From the NCBI GenBank assembly GCA_964058845.1, contig CAXKVR010000109.1, positions 186,001 through 250,000 of the forward strand: DNA of 64,000 nt, in the 5' to 3' direction. Below, piece after piece: positions 21,869-34,540 of the stretch. The translations under genes were made by a program, and so were the position numbers. Numbering within the stretch: position 1 is the stretch's first letter; each line of letters begins with the position of its first letter. This DNA is from Carex sylvatica (Eukaryota > Streptophyta > Magnoliopsida > Poales > Cyperaceae). A model generated the notes under the pieces. It was given only the letters and a program-made list of their open reading frames with translations. It searched no databases and was not told the origin of the DNA.

Positions 21869-22894
21869 TGTTAGGGAATAATAAAGGGAATAATAAAGGT
21901 TAAATAATTACGCCTTATCTAGAAATCAAACAATTACATCTCATTTAGGGCTCAAACACTTACATTCCGGAGAAGGAGAAACAGTTCTCCACCTGAACCT
22001 ATGAACCGTCCTATTGCAAAAACCGACTCATAAAGAATATAATCATAAGTGCAGAATACAATATCTTGTTCCATAACGTTGGCCATGGAATCCTAAATTG
22101 CGAAGAGCTATCTCTTTGTGCACGAGACAAGTGTTCAATGGCAAGAACCCCTTTACTCGCCTATGCATCGTATGGTCGTGAATTAAGTCTTCCAAGGTAG
22201 AAAGATACGTCTTTGAAAAATCCCTTCCAAGTCTTCAAATGAATTTTCCTCTCAAGTCTTTGATGGTGAGAGAAACGAGAAGACACTCAGATTTAGTCCA
22301 AAATACATGTTGTTCAGAAAACTGAGTTGTGTGTTGTTTCTTGTGCCTTGGGGACCCATTCTTATATAGGGTAATACATTTGGCACTTCGCATGCGGTCA
22401 CATAAAAAACCGTGCAGCCCGCAAAACTATATAGTTATTCGAGATATTTTGTGCGGCCCACACAACTCTCTGCATAACGGTTCTTCTTATTTGTAAATAT
22501 TAGAATAAATCCATCAATGATTTGATATTTTATTATCCTACATAACATTCGGTATTTGATACATGTAATTTTTTTTAGGATGTTGAGTTTGTGAGGAGTG
22601 ATACAATAATAGATTTTGAATTCGAAGATGGGTATGTGAATATTTCCAAAGGTATTGCGAGTTTTATGGATATAGAACCCATTTTTACTCTAAATACAAT
22701 TATCGAAAACACCTTTGCCCAAATTTTTCTACACATTTATATACCACACATTTATGGACCACACCTATTGAATACATAGATTATCAAATACATTAATTTC
22801 AAATTAGATTATTTAATTAGAACAATCATATATGACATTATATAATTCATAATTATATTATATATATACTTAACTTTTTTATTATGATCTAACA
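21869..22894 (-). mobile_element. Copia LTR (1026 bp), minus strand, copy A
   Basis: Read on the minus strand it begins TGTTAGATCATAAT and ends CCCTAACA, with matching TGTTAG/CTAACA ends. Just upstream on that strand is a polypurine tract AAGTGGGAGAT (22895-22905), the usual Copia junction before a 3' LTR. A TATA-like CCCTATATAAGAATGGG lies near 22360-22376. The adjacent internal DNA (22895-23640) ends with a Copia RNase H tail, so this is the 3' LTR of a truncated element. Confidence 0.85.
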
Positions 22895-23535
22895 ATCTCC
22901 CACTTGAGTAATATGTTATAGTCTTTTAATTATGTATTGTCAATCTTTTATGCGCACATAATTCTCGGTCTTCCTTATGCATTCCTAAGTCAATGTTGTC
23001 CATTAATTACATTAGTAAAGGGCTAAAGTGGCTTTCGTCACATTTATTTCGTAACTAAACCATCAATGATCATAGTACTAATATAACAAAATAACATGAA
23101 TCATGATGTGGATGTATAGCATAGAAATTACACACAATTTTGATTTTATCGTGCCAGTTTCTAACAAGGTCTCCCCTTAAAATCTTGAACTAAATTTTAT
23201 AAACTTATTGTGAAATGCATATCCATATAAGCCATTTGCAAATCACATATCCAAAACTTCAAAACTGAAACTTGTTGTAAAATGCATATCCACAAAAACC
23301 TTTTGCAATTTATATTACATATTCAAAACTTAAGAACTAAATTTTATAAAGTTATTGTAAAATGCATATACGTATAAACCTCTTGCAAATTACAAATTTT
23401 AAGTTTAAATCATATCTGAATAGAGACAAAATGTAAATATATTCTTTTGTGTAACATGCATATCCATACAAACTTGATGCAAGTTCACATAAGAAAATTA
23501 CAATAATAGACACCCACTAAAACTTGGCATACCTA

Positions 23536-23640
23536 ATGGAAATTACACCCATATGAGAAACATGCTCATGAAACTGTTTGGGTGTCAATTCTTTAATGGG
23601 TGGATCTACCAACATGGAGTTTGGTCCTTTATTTGGATTA
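23536..23640 (-). pseudogene. Copia pol C-terminal fragment, copy A
   Basis: The minus strand reads NSMLVDPPIKELTPKQFHEH then VSHMGVIS, matching the end of Copia RNase H (typically ADPLTKGLPPKxFHEHxxHMGV). It is followed by non-coding DNA to the polypurine tract and LTR. The rest of pol is missing on this side. Confidence 0.8.
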
Positions 23641-23799
23641 TACAATAATCCACTTTGTCTATTTAATTATATTTGTAAACTATATATTTATTGAATTTTA
23701 TAGTTTCTTGTCTTGAGATATTATGTAGATTCATGATGATATTAAGTTTCAATAAACATCGAGGATGCATGTTCAAATGCTTCATATATATATCAAGGA

Positions 23800-24412
23800 T
23801 ATGCTGCAATGAACCAATGAATGGACTATAAAGACTTAGCTCAAGATTAGTGTTAACTAGAAATCTAGAAAATGGGTAAAATATGCTTGAGATTGAATTC
23901 ACATCAAATGTTGCAACGGTTAAGGAAGCATTGCAATGGAATAATTCATATGCGGAAATCCACAGAGAAATTGATTTATTTTGTTACAACGGTTAATCAA
24001 AAGTTGCAACGGAACAATTCAATTTCAGACCCTAAAACCTCCAGAGAGTTATGTTGGAGCAATTGTTGTAACGATTAAAAGCGTTAGGATTTCCAGTGCA
24101 GCCAAACCTATTAATTGGGACCAATCGTTACAACGCTTAATCTTCAATTGCAACGGTTGATGCCAGTTACCAAGTATTGTTTCTCTCTTTATAAATAGAA
24201 GTAAAATCTAGGTTTGTAAAAATAATATAGCCGCCTCAAATTGCAATATTTTGCATTCTTTTTAGATCTAGAATTCTCCATTGTTGCTTGTGCATCAAAC
24301 TTCAATATTCATATAGCAATATCAATCATACTCCACCAAACTCAATCTTGTGTAAGAACTAGAGTAATTTGTGTGAAATCTCTTGTCTGAAAACTAATCT
24401 CAAACACTAGAG
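23800..24412 (+). repeat. LTR-like block rich in TTGCAACGGTT motifs
   Basis: Shared with 33935-34540. Repeated TTGCAACGG/ACAACGGTTAA motifs in both orientations precede a TATA-like CTTTATAAATAGAAG at 24189-24203, with ACTCAATCTTGTGTAAGAACT downstream. This looks like a retrotransposon LTR or its promoter, but I cannot fix its ends. Confidence 0.45.
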
Positions 24413-26069
24413 TGATGACGTCAAATCATATAGTGAAAATCACTACTTTTAAATACAAAAAATGACAAAAAAAATGTATGCAAACTAGCCATTTTTCTAA
24501 ATTATTTACCACAAATATTTTTTTGATATTTTGGCAGATTTTGGAGAAAGTTGGATATTTAGGCCAAAAACAAAATAAAAATGTCATATTTAGGTTATTT
24601 CTGAAGGTGGCATCAAAGTAGGGCATCACAAGGAGCATATAACACCTCACACGAAGTGCGCAACATGCGAAATTGTGAAAAACACCAAAAATCTGCTAAG
24701 TCAAGAGCCGTGCGGACTAAGCTGAGGTCGCATATGGCTACGCAAAGAGGCTACACGAGTCCATGGGTTCAATCCATGGACTGTTTTAAATGGATTAAAT
24801 CTCAGCCGTTGATGCAAATTTCAATCATAATCCTTCTAGAAGACGCACTTACTTCACCTCCAAGTTTAGCGAGCTATTTTTGGCAAAATCTTCATGTCAT
24901 GGGTAGGCCTCGTGCCCTCCATGATCTCCATGATCTCCACTACTCACATACGCCTTTAAGAATACTATAAATACCTCTCTTGTATTAGGATTTAGTGTGC
25001 ATGTTTAATTGTGTTAAGTCCATAAATTAGGCTAGATTAGAGAGTAAATTCTAGATAAGAGAAGGGCGGCCATCAAAGTCTAAGAAGGGAGAAGAATGCG
25101 TCATCTAAGGAGACAAGAGTTCTTCAATCTTCAATGGTTGTAGTTTATGTATTTCTTATTTTATTTCTTTTATCTTTCCATGGCTATGATAAGCTAATCT
25201 TCTCATCTCTAGGGTTAAGGTTTATCAAATTTTTTATTATGTTTTAGTATAGTTTATATTTTATTTATGTTGATTTGAGATTTTTTTATAATATCCTTGC
25301 ATACATAGTTCCGTCTACTATATTGACAAAAGTAATCTACATGCCATAAGGTTGCATAGTCGTTGCGTCCTTGTGTGAGGGACAAACATATAAGTACTAA
25401 CACCTGAGCTAACGATTCATGGCATCGGTTCAAAGACTAGGGTTAGAACCCAAGGTGCTCCCTTAGCAAGATAACGTAAATTGCATATTTAGATTATAAT
25501 ATGAATTACTTACAAATAAGTAGGGTCTTTGGGATATTAATTTGGGGTATGATAGGATATGAACAATTGTGTTGGTGTGAGAAAGACAATTGCATACTTA
25601 TATCATTCTGAATTGCTAGCCTAAAGGTCGATCGAAAGATCAAAAAACCTTTCAAATTGCCTAAACAAAAATCCTAGGCGCCTGTGGGTAGTGACAGTAC
25701 CATATGCGGGTTACCTTGTGGGACAATCTATATCGCACGTGATAGTGACAGTGTCGTATGCGGGTAAAGAAACGTTAAAATTATATTTTGTGTAATTTAG
25801 AATGAGATGACATGAACCCTAGAAGCTCTCTATTATCTGTTTATATCTGTATTTTATTTATAATTAACGTCACCACCTCAAAAATATTATAAACCCGAGA
25901 ACATAGACTAGTGTATGTTGTTAAATATTTAAGATATTATCCATGTGGATCGACACCGAACATTACTACATGATAGGATCATGCGCTTGTGATCTGAATG
26001 AAATTAGAATTAGGATGGAAAAGGTATATTATATTATACTAAAATTAGTGGACTCATTTAGAGTCATCA
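24413..26069 (+). mobile_element. Gypsy-type LTR with adjoining PBS, copy A
   Basis: Runs from TGATGACG to GAGTCATCA, with TGATGA/TCATCA ends. It sits after TAGAG (24408-24412), the same 5-bp target as the solo LTR in copy B. Internal DNA follows on the right, with a primer-binding site at 26077. Relative to copy B it has about 0.5 kb more between 24620 and 25170. Confidence 0.8.
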
Positions 26070-26076
26070 AGCTTTT

Positions 26077-26094
26077 TGGCACCGTTGCCGGGAT
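26077..26094 (+). other. Primer-binding site, tRNA-Asp type
   Basis: TGGCACCGTTGCCGGGAT, 8 bases after the LTR end, closely matches the TGGCGCCGTTGCCGGGG complement of the 3' end of plant tRNA-Asp used by Athila/Tat-like Gypsy elements. One internal mismatch (A for G). Only about 150 bp of internal region follow before other repeats. Confidence 0.8.
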
Positions 26095-26234
26095 AAAATA
26101 AGTCTTCTCTATTAGAGAAACTCTTACGCTATCATTAGGTGTTTAATAATAACTGAGACTAGGTCAAAACTTTTATTTTCTACACTTTTATATGTTTGTA
26201 CTTTTGTATGGGCTTTGATCCAACGTGAAGTGTT

Positions 26235-26626
26235 TAAGCCCTTCAATGTTTCAATATTCTGTCAACTTGATGGATAGGTAAATAAAAATAAAATTTGATC
26301 AAACTTTACTATAATAAACTGAATTTGATGTTTTTTAATTTGAACGATTCCGATCGACTAATAGACGACATATTTATGTATGTCTTCTTTAAATCACACA
26401 AATAGACTTCATGTTGCATGTTCATGCATATAGGGTATGAGTCATAAACTCTAATTTTATGTGAGTTAATGAAGACACATAAATTAATATGTCGTATGTT
26501 GGTCGATCTGAATTGTTCATATTAAAGAGCACGACATTCATTTTATGGTAGCAAAGTTTGATCAAATTTTATTTTCATTTACATATACATGAAGTTGACA
26601 GAATAGTGAAACATCAAAGGGCTTTT
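26235..26626. mobile_element. Foldback MITE with ~170-bp arms
   Basis: Left arm AAGCCCTTCAATGTTTCA, CTGTCAACTTGATGGATAG, AAAATTTGATCAAACTTT, ACGATTCCGATCGACTAATA pairs with the reverse complement of the right arm (AAGCCCTTTGATGTTTCA, CTGTCAACTTCATG, AAAATTTGATCAAACTTTG, ACAATTCAGATCGACCAACATA). Target duplication is not clear. Confidence 0.85.
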
Positions 26627-27258
26627 ATGTTAGTTTTGTTCAATGTTTTCCCTAGATCATTTTAAAATAAATTTTGAATCATTTTATTTCAGATCGACCG
26701 CTGATCGCTCAATAGAAAATGAATGATCCACAAATATTAGCACACGTCGAAGGGACAAATAATGTTGAAATTCTATAAAATTGACAAATATAAGTATCAT
26801 TTGGTCATAGAAGATATAAACAATTTGAAAATATTTTTTTAATTTTTTTAATTTTTTATTGTACATGCATAATCTAATTTGTAAATATGTAAATTTAAGT
26901 CATTTGATAGGTGATGTGTTGTCCTTGATAATGTCATCTATTCAATACAGTAAACAATTGGTGTTGATATACCCAACACCAATGCATATATGAACCAACC
27001 GTTGGCAAAGGTGGACCCATCAATATCCTCGGATGGGTATATAAACCGATGATGTAGTGTATGTCTTTACCGACTGTTGGACAAAATGAACCAATGATAA
27101 AGGAAAGGGGCTATCAATGCCATCGGTTAGTTAGACTCAACAGTTAATAAAAAATTTTAAATAATTACAACGCTGCCCCTGATTACTAACACTATATGTT
27201 ACATACCATAACAGATGGTAAAGAGGGGATGGTGAATGAGTTTTTCGTAGTAGCACGT
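26627..27258. other. Spacer between duplications; possible CACTA-type end
   Basis: 26940-27250 has repeated CCGATGAT/ATCGGTTAG-type motifs and ends TTTTTCGTAGTAG, like the right end of a CACTA-type element. A matching left end (CACTAC...) was not found. Confidence 0.35.
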
Positions 27259-27677
27259 TGAACTCTCGACGGACGCAAACCCACTGTTAATTTCATTAGA
27301 GACAGGTCAGGTCCACCGAACACCTCGTTCATGCCAAAATTTGGTGCCTATGTAATTTAGGAACTCAATGCTAGGGCAAAAGGGGCTCATCTGTAAGTTT
27401 TGGTCGCGTTTTTTTTTTTAATATTTTTACTAGTGTTTTGTGTCTATGTGCACATTTAATCCTAACATGCCGTGATGCATATCCGATATAGGAAATTTGT
27501 TCATTATTTGTCAGAAAAGCACTTTTTATACATAAAAATTGTGTTTTTGTTGAACTTCATTAGCTATATATTATCATGCTTAACTAGTCATATGACATAG
27601 TACCATGATTTTGTGATCATCGTAGCCTCTGTTCACTGATTTTTTTATTCGAAACCCTGTCATTTATTTTATTTACA

Positions 27678-28590
27678 AAAGGGCTTATCTTTCTTATTAT
27701 TTTTTAGGATCATGATAATTGTCTCCGCACCTCTATGCTCCATTTATCTCCGCACTTAACTTTCATAACTGTCTTGGCTCCCACAAAAGTTTCAGCACTT
27801 ATTTTTTTTATAAAGTATTAATCTTCATTCATAAAAGTATTTATACCTAAGAACTATTTATACCTATAAGGTGAATAATTTTTATATAAATAACTGTCTC
27901 TCCAACTAAATCTCAAATTACATTGGGGGGGGGGGGGGGGGGGGCATACAGATTTTTAGAGGTGGATTTTTTTTTTCTTCATTCAATCTCGTCCATATTT
28001 CTGACGGTCTATGATGAATTTTGCGAATCTAAACCCACGAACGTCTTCTACGTAATTTTCTTTTTCAAATGAAATTCATGATAACATACTTTCGGACTCG
28101 TCGTCACACAAGTATTTATACCTTATCGTGAAAGTATTTATACATATACTTGAATTTTTTTTTACATATGACACTGACTGACATATGAAAGTATTAATAT
28201 TAAGTATTACAAGTATTTATACCTATATACTACAGTATTTATACATATGTAAAAAAAATACTTGAATAATCACCTCGTATACGTTTATCGTGATAATTAT
28301 TTTTTGTATGGATAAATAATTAGTGGGGATCATAGTACAATCTCAAATTTTAGAAGTGGTCCCTCTAATTTTAAAAGTGTTTAAATAATTAGTGGGAACC
28401 ATAGCACAACCTTTAAATAATTATTACCTTCCTTATTTAACATGGACCTCTGATTTTAGAAGTGTTTAAATACTTAGTAGGAACCATAATACTACCTCAA
28501 AAAGCATACCTTCCTAAATTGTAGCTGTGGGGATAGAAGGGGGGATAGGATGTGGAAATGAATATAATTATTCTATTTTTTATGGTTGGC
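27678..28590. other. Copy B-specific segment with 20-G homopolymer
   Basis: Copy A joins ATTTTATTTAC directly to the CGACAACAAATATATTG block; copy B has about 0.9 kb between. The segment is AT-rich with repeated AAGTATTTATACCTAT and TAATTAGTGGGAACCATAG motifs. It contains 20 consecutive G at 27925-27944. No clear termini or target duplication. Confidence 0.6.
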
Positions 28591-30131
28591 GGCTACCAGT
28601 CGACAACAAATATATTGAGAAGAACAATTTAATATTCACAAGAAGGATAAACAACAAAAATTAAAACCACAGCTCTTGCTCCCACATAATCTATACAACA
28701 TAGCTTTCGTGTGTTTTTTATTTGTCCCTAAATTATACCCGCATTCGGTCCTAATTGAATGCATGCCCTTCACCCATCAATCACAAGTGTTGTAACTTCT
28801 ATGAGGCGGTACACTAACTTTCGCTTGTCAGAGAATAAGCTCCTGTTTCTTTCTCTCCATAGTGTCCAAGCTCTATCTTTCTTATTTTTAAGGAATGGAT
28901 CAGTGGGACTAGGCTCCATAAGTAGCCATGACTTGGACTCAAACCTAAGGTTTTATGAACTAGTCTGCTCAACGGAAAGAACATGTCCAAGCACCCATTT
29001 TCCTATTAGACTCAACATAAAAGAGCTAACATAGTCCTGTCATGAGAAAGAACACTGTAAAGCCCTTTTTCCTATCAATTTGTGAAAATAATAAAACAGA
29101 AGAAAGAAAAGAGAGAAATAAAGAAGGATTTTATATATATTATGCATAACCCCAAGAAAACAAATGTCCAAACTCTATTGGCTCCTCTGTCTCCCCTCTT
29201 CCAAATCCAAATGAATGCAAAAGTGGCAGGCAGGTCAAAAAAGAGTTGGGAATAATTTTTGGCCCCCATAGGAGTAATAATAAAAATTGTCCGGTTTATA
29301 CCAATTAAATCAATGTATTTTCATCCTATCCACAAAAATAAAATATCTAAAAGCATTAAATTTGATGACAAAATTTTAATATGGATAGTATATAGAGCAG
29401 TCCGTATCAATTGTTTATATTTGAAAAATAAAGATATGAAACCGAAGTACAAATTAACACATCTTTATTTTGCGAAGGATGGTAACCGGATTCGTTTAGT
29501 TTTATATCAAAAACAATAAGATTTGTTTTTATAAAATACCATAAAAATTATAATGTTTTCCTTGACACAGAAGTTATTAGGTGAAAACATATCAACATCA
29601 TTGTGGAGACCATTTTTTTTTTTTAAACCTGGTATAGTGGCTACATGTGGAGACAAATTTTGGTTAGGTAATTTTGATGACCTTCAATCATCACTAAGAA
29701 CAATTAAATTAATATTTAAGGAATTGATGCTTTCCACTTTTTTCTTCTTGTACTGTTCCATCAAGTGGGAAGTATAATATATGAATTATTCACTAAGTTC
29801 CTTGGCAAACCATATTTATATTTTTATGGATTAGGTATAATGTGTTTTCCACTTTGGTTTGGTATAATATGAATTCTTATTTTATTAAAATAATTCAGTC
29901 ATTAGTTCAAGCGACGTCAACAAATTGATAATTTAACTTATCCTGATAACTTATGTTATCCTTCGCACGGACTCAATTATCATTGTAAACGACATTAATA
30001 TTTTTATGGACCAAAAAAATGTGAAGGTGTACCGTTCAGATTCCATTAAATGGACACAAAAATTATTGGAGTTTTACAAAAGGAAAATGAAAAGAAAAGA
30101 TAAATGAAATTAAAATGTTCTATGATCTTAC

Positions 30132-31169
30132 TGTTGGGGAATAATAAAGGCCAAACAATTACGTCTTATCTAGAGATCAAACAATGACATTTCATTTAGG
30201 GCTCAAACACTTACATCATGGAGGAGGAGAAATAGTTCTCCACCTTAACCAATGGACCATTCTATGGCAAAAATTGACACATAAAAAATATAATCATAAG
30301 TGCAGAATACAATATCTTATTCAATAATGTTGGCGATGGAATCTTAAATTGCGAAGAGTCGTCTCTGTGTGCACGAGACAAATGTTCAATGACAAGAAGC
30401 CCTTTACTCGCCCATGCGTCGTATGGACGTGGATTAAGTCTTCCAAGACAGAAAGACACGCCTTTGAGAAATCTCTTCCAAGTTTCCTAATGGATTTCTC
30501 CTCTTAAGTCTTTGATGGTGAGAGAAAGGAGAACACACTCAGATTTAGTCTAAAATAAATGTTGTTCAGAAAATTGAGTTGTGTTGTCTCTTGTGCCTTG
30601 GGGACCCATTCTTATATAGGGTAACACATCTGGCACTACGCATGCGGCCACATCAAGAACCATGCAACCCACAAAACTATATGGTTATTCGAGATATGTT
30701 GTGCGGCGCACACCACTTTCTGGATAACGGTTCTTCTTACTTGCAAATATCAAAATCAGTCCATCAATTATTTGATCTTTTGTAATCACTCCAATCAATA
30801 TCTTTGAGTTTTATAATCCTACAGAACATTCGGTATTTGAGACATGCAATTTTTTTTATGATGTTGAGTTTGCGAGGGGTGATGCAATATTGGATTTTTA
30901 ATTCAAAGAGGAGTATGCAAATATTCCCAAAGGTATTGTGAGTTTTATGGATTTAGAACCCATTTTTATGGATATAGAACCCATTTTTACTCTAAATACA
31001 ATTATCAAAAACATCTTTGCCCAAATTGTTCTACACATTTATGTACCGCACCTATTGAATACATAGATTGTCAAATACCTTAATTTCAAATTTGATCAAT
31101 CATATATGACTATATACAATTCATAATTATATTACATATATGCTCAACTTTTTTTATTATAATCCAACA
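30132..31169 (-). mobile_element. Copia LTR (1038 bp), minus strand, copy B
   Basis: The counterpart of 21869-22894: on the minus strand it runs from TGTTGGATTATAAT to TTCCCCAACA. The neighbouring AAGTGGGAAAT is a slightly changed polypurine tract. Confidence 0.85.
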
Positions 31170-31805
31170 ATTTCCCACTTAAGCAATATGTCATAGTCTT
31201 TTAATTATGTATTGTTAATCTTATGTGCGCACATACTTCTCTGTCTTTCTTATGTATTTCCAAATCAATGATGTCCATCAATTACATTAGTAAAGGACTA
31301 AAGCGGATTTCGTTACATGTATTTTGTAACTAAACCATTAATTATCATAGTACTAATATAACAAAATGATATGAATTATGATGTGAATGTGTAGCATCGA
31401 AATTACAAGCAATTGTGATCTTATCGTGCCAATTTCTAACTAGGTCTCCTACTTAAAATCTTGAAACTAAATTTTATAAACTTGTTGTGCAATGCCTATC
31501 CATATAAGCCATTTGCAAATCACATATCTAAAACTTCAAAACTGAAACTTGTTGTAAAATGCATATCCAAATAAACCTTTTGCAATTTACATATTCAAAA
31601 CTTTAGAACTAAATTTTATAAAGTTATTGTAAAATGCATATACATATAAACCTCTTGCAAATTACAAATCTTAAGTTTAAATCATATCTGAATAGAGACA
31701 AGCTATAAATATAATATTCTTTTGTAAAACATGCATATCTATACAAACTTGATGCAAGTTCACATATCCAAATTACAATAATAGACATCCACTAAAACAT
31801 GGCAT

Positions 31806-33663
31806 TGATAGGGTGGAAATTGTTGGTCCCAAAGGCACCTAGAGGGGGGGTGAATAAGTCATTTTTAAATTTTAATCTAAGTTATAAAATTCGAGTGTGT
31901 TCTAAAGTTATTCTTGACGGAAACTTAGAATAACTTTATCCTAAACTAAAAGTATAGAATAAATAAAGTAAAGAGTAGAGTTTAGAGACACTTGACACGA
32001 GAGTTGTTTACGGAGTTTGGCACAATTAATTAAACAACTCTTAGGTGAGCACTTTACTGTCGATTCACAAGCATATGAATCTATCGTATAGTATAGATTG
32101 GGGTGTCGATCCGCAAGGGTGGTGTATTAAGAGATCTAAGATGTAAACTAAGTTATAGGTTGTCGGTTCCTTTAGGTTGGTTGATTGTGTTTGGTTGATT
32201 GATTGTTGGTTGTTCGGTTGTAATGTTGAATTACAACAGAGAAGTAGTAGATTAAGTGTGTAGAAGATGGACTTCTAGGGAATCAGACATTCTATCATTC
32301 AAACTTATTTAATCTAGGTTCTGATAGTCATAACAATTGCGCACGGTCTGTCACCAATTGCATGCTACTGCTAATACCTGTCAATGTAAAGTCACTCAGT
32401 AGCATGCATCTATGTCACCATTCGCACGCGTCTGGGTAAACCGTACAAGGTCTGATTTCTACTCCAGTCAGAATTGCATATGGTTTGTCCTTAACCGCAC
32501 ACACCCTGCACTGATATCAATTGCAATCTGAGAGCTGCTAATCTTATCATAGTGTTGATCTCCTCTCGGTCTCACAATTCCCTAACTGAGTAAGCCCCTA
32601 TCGGTGTATTTTATATAGTTGCATGAAGATTAATAATAAATCCTAATTACTAATATCTCACAATACCAATAATCAACATTACTCCACTATTAGTCATAGA
32701 ATGCAATGTTCATCTGCTAAACCATATCCTAATAGGTTCCTTACTGTAGTTCGAATACAGGTGGGCACCCTCTCGGTCTATTCTACTTGTATCTAAGATA
32801 CTTATACTCTTAGAATATTGGTTAACCCCACAAAGATATGGATGGAGTGTACACCTCCGATCATACGAGGTCACTTTAAGCACATAATAAGCAAGAACAT
32901 AAGGCATAAAATCTCAATAAGAATTCAGATCATAGTGCAATGATAATATAAATAAACAACTAGATTACATGTCTTGTTGAATTCAATATTACATGTCTTC
33001 ACCCTAGAAAAGAGTTGCTTAGCCGCTCATGGCGGGTTCAACAACAAAAGAGATAAAAGACATAAAGAAAGAGAGCAGTAGAGAGAGATGGAAGGAGAAC
33101 ATCTATACTGTCTTTTCTCTCATGCATGCCATCTTCAAGTCTTGTCTCTTCATTCTCTTCTAATGGAGACCTTGCTATTTTATTGATTTTTCCTTTGAAT
33201 AGCCTCCATAAGAGTGAAACCCTAATTCTAAGTGCTCTCTAATGCATATGTGTCTTCAGATGTTCAGAGATTTGAGAGAGAGATATTTTTCTGGCGTCCA
33301 TATGCTTATATAGGCCTTGATTGGGAAGTTAGATCTGTAACCACTTTTCTGACAGTTTCTGCGTGCGGATGCCTAAGTCACATGCGATTGGATGTAAACT
33401 GCACGGATGGCATAATCGTCTGTGATAACACTTCTGGGTCGCATGCGGATGAATGCATCCGTACGACTGAGGCTGAATGTCAGAATTGCATCGTTTTAAG
33501 GCTGTTTTAGCTCCAATATCATTGAAAATATGCAATTCTCTAAAATCAAGTAAAATAACAAAAAGAAATCTGATTCCCTATAAAATAAGCAATTGTAACT
33601 CGATAAATGACAATAATTTAGGCTAAGTGATAGGAAAAATAATGACTTATTTCACCCTTATCA
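31806..33663. mobile_element. Solo LTR-like insertion, 1858 bp, TSD GGCAT
   Basis: Begins TGATAGGGTG and ends CACCCTTATCA, flanked by GGCAT at 31801-31805 and 33664-33668. Copy A has the empty site TTGGCATACC at 23525. TG..CA ends, 5-bp target duplication and no pol reading frame point to a solo LTR. An internal part (about 32070-33660) is related to 35757-37447. Confidence 0.85.
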
Positions 33664-33668
33664 GGCAT

Positions 33669-33775
33669 CCCTAATGGAAATTACACCCATATTAGCAACA
33701 TGCTCATGAAACTGTCTGGGTGTCAATTCTTTAATGGATGGATCTACTAACATGGAGTTTGGTCCTTTATTTGGA
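33669..33775 (-). pseudogene. Copia pol C-terminal fragment, copy B
   Basis: Same RNase H tail as in copy A (minus strand VDPSIKELTPRQFHEH-like, then a diverged HVANMGV). It is split from its downstream flank by the insertion ending at 33663. Confidence 0.7.
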
Positions 33776-34540
33776 TTATACAATAATCCACTTTGTCTAT
33801 TTAACTAGATTTGCAAAACAGATATTTGTTGAATTTTACAGTTTCTTGTCTTGAGATATTATGCAGGTTCATGATGATAGTTAGTTTCAATAAACATCAA
33901 GGATGCCTGTACAAATGCTTCATATATTAAGGATGTGCTGCAATGAACCAATGAATGGACAATAAATACTTAGCTCAAGATTAGTGTTAACTACAAATCT
34001 AGAAAATTGGTAAAATATGCTTGAGATTAAATTCACTTCAAATGTTACAACGGTTAAGCGTTGCAATGGAATAATTCGTATGCTGAAATCGACAGAGAAA
34101 CTGATTTATTTCATTACAACGGTTAATCAAACGTTGCAACGGAACAAGTCAATTTCGGACCCTAAAGCCTCTAGAGAGTTATGTTGGAGCAACCATTGTA
34201 ACGATTAAAAGCGTTAGGGTTTCCAGCGCAGCCAAACCTATTAACTGAGACCAACTGCTACAATGCTTAATCTTCTGCTGCAACAATTGATGCCAGTTAC
34301 CAAGTATTGTTTCTCTCTATAAATGGAAGCAAAATCTAGGTTTGTAAGAACAATATAGCTGCCTCAAATTGTAATATTATGTATTATTTTTAAATCTAGA
34401 ATTCTCCATTTTTGCTTGTGCATCAAACTTCAATATTCATACAACCATCTCAAGCATACTCCACCAAACTCAATCTTGTGTAAGAATTAGAGTGATTTGT
34501 GTGAGATCTCTTGTTTGAAGACCAATCTCAAACACTAGAG

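Larger units (their letters stand above)
18709..26069 (+). repeat. Segmental duplication, copy A
   Basis: Collinear with 27259-35655 through many landmarks: TTGAACTC at the left end, TGCCAAAATTTGGTGCCTATGTAATTTAGGAACT-type sequence, GACAACAAATATATTGAG, CTCCATAAGTAGCCATGACTTGG, the Copia LTR, the Copia 3' pol fragment, the ACAACGGTTAATCAAA repeats and the Gypsy-type LTR. Differences are discrete insertions or deletions, listed separately. No host gene is seen in either copy. Confidence 0.85.

Noticed and set aside
22591..22779. 62-residue frame inside the Copia LTR
   Set aside because: Antisense to the LTR and not conserved in copy B, which has in-frame changes and a small duplication.
23872..24078. 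68-residue frame in duplication A and its 63-residue counterpart at 34017 in B
   Set aside because: They lie in an LTR-like block of TTGCAACGG repeats, differ by frame-breaking indels, and have no family motif.
28759..29034. 91-residue frame and its counterpart at 19423
   Set aside because: Part of the duplicated retroelement debris; the frame is interrupted differently in the two copies.
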